A stretch of 64,000 bases of DNA from CAZPNX01 sp964588285. GTDB taxonomy: Bacteria > Edwardsbacteria > AC1 > EtOH8. Under the pieces are notes generated by a model, which was not told the origin of the DNA, searched no databases, and saw only the letters and a program-made list of their open reading frames with translations. Shown piece after piece: positions 40,813 through 46,073 of the stretch. Position numbers and translations under genes: made by a program. Location of the stretch: contig CAZPNX010000012.1 in NCBI GenBank assembly GCA_964588285.1, positions 9,714-73,713 on the forward strand, given 5' to 3'. The stretch's first letter is position 1. Each line of letters starts with the position of its first letter.

Positions 40813-40851
40813 TTTCTGTTCCTTCTTCTGAATGTTTTCAGGCGTCCCCGC

Positions 40852-40944
40852 CTAGATGAACAGCATCAGGAACAAAGAGGAGATGACGCCCAGGGGGATC
40901 AGGCCCCCCAGGTCCACCTGCCTCAGCCAGTTCGTGTGCTTCAT
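40852..40944 (-). CDS. 30-residue single-pass membrane microprotein
   Basis: MKHTNWLRQVDLGGLIPLGV then ISSLFLMLFI and a stop. GGAGAG lies 5 bp before the ATG. It has a basic N terminus and one hydrophobic helix, like small regulatory membrane peptides. It sits between DUF2089 and DUF4097 genes with gaps of 32 and 39 bp on the same strand. Evidence is position, ribosome-binding site and composition. Confidence 0.6.
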   Translation of the reverse strand: MKHTNWLRQVDLGGLIPLGVISSLFLMLFI

Positions 40945-40976
40945 TGTTCTCTCCAAATTATAAGGTTTTTAGAATG

Positions 40977-41342
40977 TTAGCTTCTGAGCTTGTTCAGCTC
41001 CTCGATGGCCTGGGCGGCGGTCAGCCGGCCCTCCTCCAGCTCCCTGAGTATCTCCTCGCGGCTGCGTCCGGCGGCGTCCATCCTTGAGAGGGCAGCGATG
41101 ACCTCGTCCAGCCTGGCCCGGACGGTGGGGTAGGAGACCTGCAGCCTTTTCTCCATCTCCCTGATGCTGCCGCGTGAGATGACGAAGGTCCTGATGAAGG
41201 ACAGCTGCTCCTCGGACAGGCTGCCCAGCGGGGTGGGGGTGAACTCGCCGCGGACCACGGTGTCGCACGAGGTGCACTTGAGCTCGGAGACCATGGTGGG
41301 CGAACCGCAGGAGGGGCAGAGGTGCGGCATCTGCTTCGGCAT
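40977..41342 (-). CDS. DUF2089 zinc-ribbon/HTH regulator
   Basis: 121 residues. An N-terminal zinc ribbon (CPSC ... CTSC) precedes an HTH-like core, SLSEEQLSFIRTFVISRGSI and MEKRLQVSYPTVRARLDEV, which defines DUF2089. The C terminus (ILRELEEGRLTAAQAIEELN) is a SHOCT-like helix pair similar to those in three other proteins of this operon, perhaps allowing them to bind each other. A transcription-regulator role is inferred. Confidence 0.88.
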   Translation of the reverse strand: MPKQMPHLCPSCGSPTMVSELKCTSCDTVVRGEFTPTPLGSLSEEQLSFIRTFVISRGSIREMEKRLQVSYPTVRARLDEVIAALSRMDAAGRSREEILRELEEGRLTAAQAIEELNKLRS

Positions 41343-41354
41343 GTCCGTCTACCT

Positions 41355-41495
41355 TCAGGCGGATTTGTTGGGGGAGGGAAGGCCGAGGATCATGCCGGCC
41401 AGCGACGCCCAAAGGAGGACGTTAAACTGGTCCCTTTGTGCGGATTCGGCAATGGTGCCGGCGATAGAGGGTGTGGCGAAGGGTTGGGTGTTCAT
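41355..41495 (-). CDS. 46-residue microprotein B (paralogue of microprotein A)
   Basis: MNTQPFATPSIAGTIAESAQ, then RDQFNVLLWASLAGMILGL, then PSPNKSA. AGAGGTC lies upstream of the ATG. Its second half aligns with microprotein A: F-x-V-x-L-W-x-S, IL four residues later, and an S(P)NKS tail. 12-bp gaps on both sides tie it to the operon. Confidence 0.65.
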   Translation of the reverse strand: MNTQPFATPSIAGTIAESAQRDQFNVLLWASLAGMILGLPSPNKSA

Positions 41496-41507
41496 GGCTT
41501 GACCTCT

Positions 41508-41645
41508 TCAGTTTGATTTGTTCGAGGCGGGGTTCAGGATGCCGTTTATTATGGATGTCCAGAGGAAGACTTCGAAGGATGCGGAACTGGAGTCGGACAC
41601 AGGTGCTACCGATGCTGTCAGAGCTTTTCGAATCATCTGATCCAT
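41508..41645 (-). CDS. 45-residue microprotein A, first gene of the stress operon
   Basis: MDQMIRKALTASVAPVSDSS, then SASFEVFLWTSIINGIL, then NPASNKSN. GGAGA lies 7 bp before the ATG. It is the first gene after a consensus promoter, with a leader of about 50 nt. The hydrophobic C-terminal half could be a membrane-associated helix. Conservation of the pattern with the next gene is the best argument that both are translated. Confidence 0.65.
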   Translation of the reverse strand: MDQMIRKALTASVAPVSDSSSASFEVFLWTSIINGILNPASNKSN

Positions 41646-41665
41646 CTTCGCGTCTCCATTTAAAG

Positions 41666-41682
41666 TTTAATACGGTTAATAC
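41666..41682 (-). promoter_or_regulatory. Direct repeat in the leader of the stress operon (possible operator)
   Basis: TTAATAC occurs at 41667-41673 and 41676-41682, a 9-bp period, about 15-30 bp downstream of the predicted transcription start. It could be a regulator site, for example for the DUF2089 protein; this is inference. Confidence 0.35.
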
Positions 41683-41702
41683 TTCTTGCTTGTTTCATTA
41701 TA

Positions 41703-41731
41703 ATTATACCATAAATAATAAACATTGTCAA
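41703..41731 (-). promoter_or_regulatory. Perfect sigma-70 promoter of the DUF2089-DUF4097 operon
   Basis: Minus-strand TTGACA (41731-41726), 17 bp, TATAAT (41708-41703), in a very A+T-rich stretch. Both hexamers are perfect, so strong expression needs repression or another limit. Confidence 0.88.
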
Positions 41732-41787
41732 GTATAATATTAAAAATTTTAATAATAAAATTAAATTAATTTAAGTAAATTCACAAT

Positions 41788-41811
41788 AAAAAACAGCCTT
41801 TCGGCTGTTTT
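41788..41811 (-). terminator. Intrinsic terminator of the ROK kinase gene
   Basis: AAAACAGCC/GGCTGTTTT (41790-41798 with 41803-41811), loop GAAA on the minus strand, followed there by T-rich sequence. Confidence 0.88.
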
Positions 41812-41828
41812 CTGTAAAATATTTAATT

Positions 41829-42773
41829 TCAATCTGTTACAGAGATAAGAGCTGCTCCCAGAGCTCCAGCTGTCTGGCCAAGGATGGCTGGTAGAATCTT
41901 GATTCTTTTAATGTTGTAAGGCATGGCTCTCTTTGTCATTTCATCGATGGCCGGCTTCAGAATGATTTTTCCGGCCTGGGCTACTCCACCGCCAATGACC
42001 ACAGCCTGAGGATTGAAGATATTGGCTATGTTTGCCAGCCCTACTCCCAAAAGCCGGCCGGTTTCGCCCAAGGCAAGCGCGGCTTGGCTGTCCCGCCTTC
42101 TGGCTCGTTCCACTATTTCCTTGACGGTGATGCCGGTTTCGATCCTCAGATGTGCTCTGAATCTGAGGTCGTTATAACGATTGATTATGGCTTGGGCGCC
42201 GATCAAAGACTCCAAGCATCCCTGGTTGCCGCATTTGCACTTGGGCCCGTCGCTCTTTATCGCCATGTGTCCCAGTTCGCCGGCGCCGCCGCTTGCTCCC
42301 CGATAGAGTCGGCCATTTATAATGATTCCGCCGCCGACTCCGGTGCCCAAGGTCAGGCCGATGACGTTGTCAAGCCCCTTGGCCGCGCCCAGCCTCTGTT
42401 CGGCCACCACAAAGGCATTGGCGTCGTTTTCAATGGTAATCTGCAGGCGGTGTTTGAAAAGCCGTTTTTCCAAGAGGCGTTTCAAGGGCACGGCGCCCTG
42501 CCAGCCCGGCAGGTTGGGCGAGTTACGTACCACGCCTCGGTCCACCAGCCCGGCCGAGCCAATGCCTGCTGATTTGACCTGATACCCTGCATTTTGGGCA
42601 TCTGACAGGCGGGACTCAATCTCCAGGGCGATGTTCTCCACCACCCGGGCCACGCCGGCCTGGGCCTGGGTGGGGCGGGAGCCGCGGTATAGGATGCGGG
42701 GGGAGGGGAGGGCCAGCAGCACCGACTTGATGTTGGTGCCCCCTAGGTCGATCCCGATGACGGCCTTTTTCAT
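41829..42773 (-). CDS. ROK-family sugar kinase (glucokinase-like)
   Basis: 314 residues. ATP-binding IGIDLGGTNIKSVLL at the N terminus, IENDANAFVVAEQ (catalytic Asp), LGTGVGGGIIING, GELGHMAI, and zinc-binding CKCGNQGCLE form the complete ROK signature. The EIGH-like sequence fits glucokinase. It phosphorylates glucose or a related hexose. Expressed from its own TTGAAA-17-TATTCT promoter. Confidence 0.92.
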   Translation of the reverse strand: MKKAVIGIDLGGTNIKSVLLALPSPRILYRGSRPTQAQAGVARVVENIALEIESRLSDAQNAGYQVKSAGIGSAGLVDRGVVRNSPNLPGWQGAVPLKRLLEKRLFKHRLQITIENDANAFVVAEQRLGAAKGLDNVIGLTLGTGVGGGIIINGRLYRGASGGAGELGHMAIKSDGPKCKCGNQGCLESLIGAQAIINRYNDLRFRAHLRIETGITVKEIVERARRRDSQAALALGETGRLLGVGLANIANIFNPQAVVIGGGVAQAGKIILKPAIDEMTKRAMPYNIKRIKILPAILGQTAGALGAALISVTD

Positions 42774-42796
42774 CTTTGCCTCTTATGCTTTACATG

Positions 42797-42825
42797 AGAA
42801 TAGCATGTTCAGCTTCATTTTTCAA
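42797..42825 (-). promoter_or_regulatory. Promoter of the ROK kinase gene
   Basis: Minus-strand TTGAAA (42825-42820), 17 bp, TATTCT (42802-42797), 24 bp from the ATG. Confidence 0.65.
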
Positions 42826-42864
42826 GAAAGATCGTAAAGGCTAATGAATTCTTGTATATTTATC

Positions 42865-42893
42865 TTGATATAGGGGGGGTGATATGGTAGAAT
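42865..42893 (+). promoter_or_regulatory. Promoter with a G7 tract in its spacer
   Basis: TTGATA (42865-42870), 17 bp, TAGAAT (42888-42893). The spacer contains seven consecutive G (42873-42879), so slippage would alter hexamer spacing. The -10 ends 7 bp before ATG 42901: leaderless transcript predicted. Confidence 0.65.
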
Positions 42894-42900
42894 TCAAAAC

Positions 42901-44043
42901 ATGAAAAACATTTTAATATTTATCTTGCTCTGCCTGGCTATGTTCACCGGCTGTAGCTGCCGTAAGAAGCCCTGTGACACCCCGCCGCCGGACAATTATG
43001 ACCCCAGGAACGTCAGCCGCAATACCAGTAATTCATACAGCGGTACGTTGGCGGTTGGCTCTGACGGTACCGTGCATGTTGTCTGGTGCGACGACGCCTC
43101 GGGACAGTTTAAAACATATTACGCCAGCAAGCCTTCAGGTGGCACGTGGTCCTCGGCAGTAGATATTGCCGGCAACACCACCAGGGCCTGCAGCGCACCG
43201 CAGATATCGGCCGATCCCGCAGGCAGTCTGCATGTGGTGTGGGACGAATTGGGAACGGTTCCCGGCAGCCATGCCATATATGTTAACAAGCCGCAAGGCG
43301 GAAGCTGGTCAACGCCCTTGGACATAAGCAGCCCAACAACATCAAACGGTTCATTACCGCAAATAGGGATAGATGACGAAGGAAAAGTTTATGTGGTTTA
43401 TGATGGAGGGGGGGGGGCTTTATATTATACAATTAGGAATATAAATGGTTTATGGGATACCCCATTAGAGTTTGGAGGCTTAAGTACTTTCGGAAATCCT
43501 TCGTTAGCCGTCAGCTCTGATGGTCAGATACATGTTGTTTATGAGAATAACTCGCATTGGGTCATGTACATGCACCGTTCAGCCGCTGGTGTTTGGGATT
43601 CGGCAGTGGATATTTCCAAAATGCCAGGGCAATATTGTTCCATTTCCAATATAACGGTTGACAACGCGGGCAATGTCTATGCCGCTTGGACTGACCGGAC
43701 TGCCAGGGAAGTATATTTTTCCATGAAGGCGGCCGGGGATACGGCCTGGAGCCAACCCTTGAACGTTTCCAACAGCGAGGCAGGGTCTTGGATTCCGAAG
43801 ATGGCAGTAGCTTCTGATGGAACCTTGCATTACATCTGGGCCGAGGACATAACGCCCGGGGTGGCGGATATTTATTACAAACAAAGGTCGCCTACGGGTG
43901 TGTGGACAGCGGCCGTGAACATCTCGAACACGCAGGGAGACACACGCATCAGTGGACTGACCATTGGCGCCGACGGAAAATTGCACATTCTCTGGACCGA
44001 AGTGCCTGATAATGATGTGTATTGTGACAGCTATCCCAAATAA
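42901..44043 (+). CDS. Surface lipoprotein with beta-propeller repeats and internal poly-G tract
   Basis: 380 residues. Signal peptide with lipobox FTGC (Cys18) and a Cys-rich start (CSCRKKPC). Residues ~40-380 contain about six propeller blades of the sialidase/BNR kind, e.g. LAVGSDGTVHVVWCDDASG, ISADPAGSLHVVWDE, LAVSSDGQIHVVYENNS and MAVASDGTLHYIWAED. No catalytic residues are recognisable. A run of ten G (43408-43417) encodes the GGGG in blade three; slippage there would shift the frame. Codon use is more A+T-rich than in neighbours. The truncated barrel gene follows after 33 bp. Confidence 0.8.
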   Translation: MKNILIFILLCLAMFTGCSCRKKPCDTPPPDNYDPRNVSRNTSNSYSGTLAVGSDGTVHVVWCDDASGQFKTYYASKPSGGTWSSAVDIAGNTTRACSAPQISADPAGSLHVVWDELGTVPGSHAIYVNKPQGGSWSTPLDISSPTTSNGSLPQIGIDDEGKVYVVYDGGGGALYYTIRNINGLWDTPLEFGGLSTFGNPSLAVSSDGQIHVVYENNSHWVMYMHRSAAGVWDSAVDISKMPGQYCSISNITVDNAGNVYAAWTDRTAREVYFSMKAAGDTAWSQPLNVSNSEAGSWIPKMAVASDGTLHYIWAEDITPGVADIYYKQRSPTGVWTAAVNISNTQGDTRISGLTIGADGKLHILWTEVPDNDVYCDSYPK

Positions 44044-44076
44044 CCATCTTGTATCATAAGAAAGAAAGAATCTAGG

Positions 44077-44520
44077 ATGAAACTAACGATAATGGTGATA
44101 TTTTTGAACATGCTCTTAGCTGTATGCGCATCAACGCAGCCCATGGTAAGCATCTACGAAAAAGTATCAACGAACCGAGAAGATAGTGTTGATAGTACAA
44201 TTACCGCTAAGCCTGCAGACGGGAACAATGAACTGCGAGATTTTGACATAATAGCCGTAAACGGCGCTTACAGCTATACAAGGCAAAAACAAAATAGCAC
44301 ATACTTTGGCGATTACTTCTTTACAACAACAATCCTGTCGACCGAATTAACGTGGAAGCGCTTCTTCCTGCCTAACATAGCCGCTGGGGCAACTTTGGCG
44401 CATTTTCGCCGCTCTTTCAGCCGTTCTTACGAAGGTTACAGCAATGTGGAAAGTTACAGCATGGTTGGGCCTATTGCTGGTTATTATTGGGGGAAAAAGG
44501 TGACATGCCCCCATTGTTAG
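44077..44520 (+). pseudogene. Outer-membrane beta-barrel gene truncated by the IS element
   Basis: 147 codons, but the last seven (VTCPHC and stop) lie inside the IS. The native part has a signal peptide (MKLTIMVIFLNMLLAVCAST) and barrel-like strands (FTTTILSTELTWKRF, NIAAGATLAHF, YSMVGPIAGYYWGKK) and stops where several more strands would be expected. The missing 3' part is not found to the right of the IS. Confidence 0.75.
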
Positions 44521-44540
44521 TGCCAGTTTGAGTGTTACGC

Positions 44541-45395
44541 CTAGGCCGCTAAACATATGGGCAGCGGTTCTTTTGTTTCCGGGGCCGGCGGCCTGTAGCC
44601 CAGGGAGCTGTGAGGCCGAAACGTATTGTAGTCTTGCCGCCACCGCGCCGTCAGGACCCGCGCTTCCAATACCGTGTCCAACAACTCCCGGTTGAGGAGC
44701 TCGTCCCGGAACTTGCCGTTGAATGATTCGATGTACCCGTTCTCCCAGGGACTGCCCGGCTCAATAAACAGCGTCCTGACCCCGATCCGCCCGAACCATT
44801 CCCTGACCTTGCGGGCGGTAAACTCGGCCCCGTTGTCCGATCGTATGCACTCCGGCAAGCCACGCCTCATAAACAAATCCTGCAGCCGCTCCAGCACGTC
44901 TTCGGCCCTGAGGCTCCGGGCCACGTCTATGGCCAGGCATTCCCTGGTGTACTCGTCGATTATGGTCAGGAACCTAAGCGGCAGCCCGTCGCTGGTCCGC
45001 CTGTGGACGAAGTCGTAGCTCCACACGTGATTGGGCCTTTGTGGCCTCAGCCGGACGCAGGTGCCGTCGTTCAGCCAAAGCCGTCGCCGAGGTTTCTGCT
45101 TCTGCAGCACCTTCAGGCCCTCGGCCCGCCAGATCCGCTCCACCCGCTTGTGGTTGACTCGCCAGCCGCCTTGTTTCAAAAGAGCCGTGATCCGGCGGTA
45201 ACCGTACCGCCCGTAGTCCTTGGCCAGACGGACTATGTCCGCTGTTAACCTTGGTTCGTCGTCCGCCTCCCGGGGCCGGTAGCCTTGGGTCGACCGCGCC
45301 TGCCCCAGCGCACGGCAGGCCCGACGTTCGGAAACGGCCAGCTTGGTACATGCCTCGGTGATCGCCCGGCGCCGTTTGGCCGGGCTCAGAAGTTT
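44541..45395 (-). CDS. IS3-family transposase OrfB (DDE integrase), expressed by -1 frameshift
   Basis: About 284 residues when read from the frameshift site. It carries an HTH_21-like region (YGRYGYRRITALLKQGGWRV and NHKRVERIWRAEGL) and an rve integrase core with catalytic Asp in VWSYDFVHRR, Asp in IRSDNGAEF, and Glu in NGYIESFNGKFRDE. The end HSSLGYRPPAPE is typical. The frame is open upstream to 45533, but that part is out-of-frame translation of orfA. The element looks intact, hence possibly active. Confidence 0.92.
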   Translation of the reverse strand, partial: KLLSPAKRRRAITEACTKLAVSERRACRALGQARSTQGYRPREADDEPRLTADIVRLAKDYGRYGYRRITALLKQGGWRVNHKRVERIWRAEGLKVLQKQKPRRRLWLNDGTCVRLRPQRPNHVWSYDFVHRRTSDGLPLRFLTIIDEYTRECLAIDVARSLRAEDVLERLQDLFMRRGLPECIRSDNGAEFTARKVREWFGRIGVRTLFIEPGSPWENGYIESFNGKFRDELLNRELLDTVLEARVLTARWRQDYNTFRPHSSLGYRPPAPETKEPLPICLAA

Positions 45396-45664
45396 CCCGA
45401 GGCCGCCTCCTTGAGTATCTGGTTGTCCAAAGACAGGTTGGCCACCAGCTTCTTCAGCCGGGCGTTCTCCTGCTCCATTTCCTTCATCCGCCTGGCCTGG
45501 TCCACCCGCAGGCCTCCGTATTCCTTGCGCCACCGGTAGTAGGTCAGCTTGCTCACCCCGATCTTACGGCTGGCCTCCTCGACGCTGGTCCCCTGGTTTA
45601 TCAGCAACTCCGCCTCCCGCAGCTTGCCGATGATCTCCTCCGGCTTGTACTTGACCTGTGGCAT
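45386..45664 (-). CDS. IS3-family transposase OrfA
   Basis: 92 residues: an HTH_Tnp_1-type domain (KPEEIIGKLREAELLINQG, VEEASRKIGVSKLTYYRWRK) followed by a leucine-zipper coiled coil (MKEMEQENARLKKLVANLSL). It ends 7 codons after entering the overlap with orfB. Provides DNA-binding and multimerisation for the OrfAB fusion. Confidence 0.92.
   Translation of the reverse strand: MPQVKYKPEEIIGKLREAELLINQGTSVEEASRKIGVSKLTYYRWRKEYGGLRVDQARRMKEMEQENARLKKLVANLSLDNQILKEAASGNF
45392..45398 (-). promoter_or_regulatory. Programmed -1 frameshift slippery site GGGAAAC
   Basis: In the orfA frame the site reads G GGA AAC, the X-XXY-YYZ pattern, two codons before the orfA stop. OrfB is in the -1 frame, as needed for an OrfAB fusion. 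Confidence 0.75.
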
Positions 45665-45741
45665 TGGTTCACCCCCATTTCGTGTTTGATCCTGGCTCTA
45701 TTGTAACATAGAACCTGGACCAGTTTCAGGGGGTCAGGTCA

Positions 45742-45931
45742 CATAAAGGTGTACAATACCCTGGGGCAGGCGGTGAGGACGTTGGTGGATGGCGAGAAAC
45801 CAGCAGGCTATCACCAGGCGGTTTGGGACGGCAGGAACGAACAGGGGAGGAGGGTTTCGGCCGGCGTCTATTTCTACCAGATCAAAGCCGGTGAATTCAG
45901 CGGCATCAAGAAGATGGCGGTCGTAAAGTAA
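45742..45931 (+). pseudogene. Remnant C-terminal sorting domain of an exported protein
   Basis: About 62 codons in one frame beginning at the IS edge: KVYNTLGQAVRTLVDGEKPA, then WDGRNEQGRRVSAGVYFYQ and a basic end IKKMAVVK. This is the last two-thirds of the FlgD/T9SS-type sorting module; the start of the module and the main protein are gone. It is not the continuation of the barrel gene on the other side of the IS. Confidence 0.85.
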
Positions 45932-45950
45932 CATACCGGCCGCAGCGCGA

Positions 45951-45980
45951 ATGAGGCCTCGTCAGAGGCCTCATTTTTTT
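45951..45980 (+). terminator. Intrinsic terminator after the sorting-domain remnant
   Basis: A 10-bp stem ATGAGGCCTC/GAGGCCTCAT, loop GTCA, with seven T. Confidence 0.92.
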
Positions 45981-46015
45981 ACTTAGCGGGCCTTTGGCAC
46001 GACAGCTTCCGTCTA

Positions 46016-46044
46016 TTGACTATGGCCGCCCGTTGTCGTAAAAT
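46016..46044 (+). promoter_or_regulatory. Sigma-70 promoter of valS
   Basis: TTGACT (46016-46021), 17 bp, TAAAAT (46039-46044). Leader of about 23 nt; too short for a T-box. Confidence 0.75.
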
Positions 46045-46073
46045 TGAGATCGTTAATGAAACGGTAGATAGAT

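Larger units (their letters stand above)
44501..45741 (-). mobile_element. IS3-family insertion sequence
   Basis: 1241 bp. The right end, read inward, is TGACCTGACCCCCTGAAACT; the left end is TGACATGCCCCCATTGTTAG. Both start TGAC and share the C-run, so they are imperfect terminal inverted repeats of IS3 type. It encodes overlapping orfA and orfB on the minus strand. Flanking bases are AGG on the left and CAT on the right, so there is no target duplication. Flanking genes differ, which implies a deletion or recombination after insertion. Confidence 0.9.

Noticed and set aside
45396..45533. N-terminal 46 codons of the open frame leading into orfB
   Set aside because: They are a wrong-frame reading of orfA; the natural entry is by frameshift at 45392-45398.
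45981..46073. T-box leader before valS
   Set aside because: Predicted leader is about 23 nt and lacks the T-box sequence.
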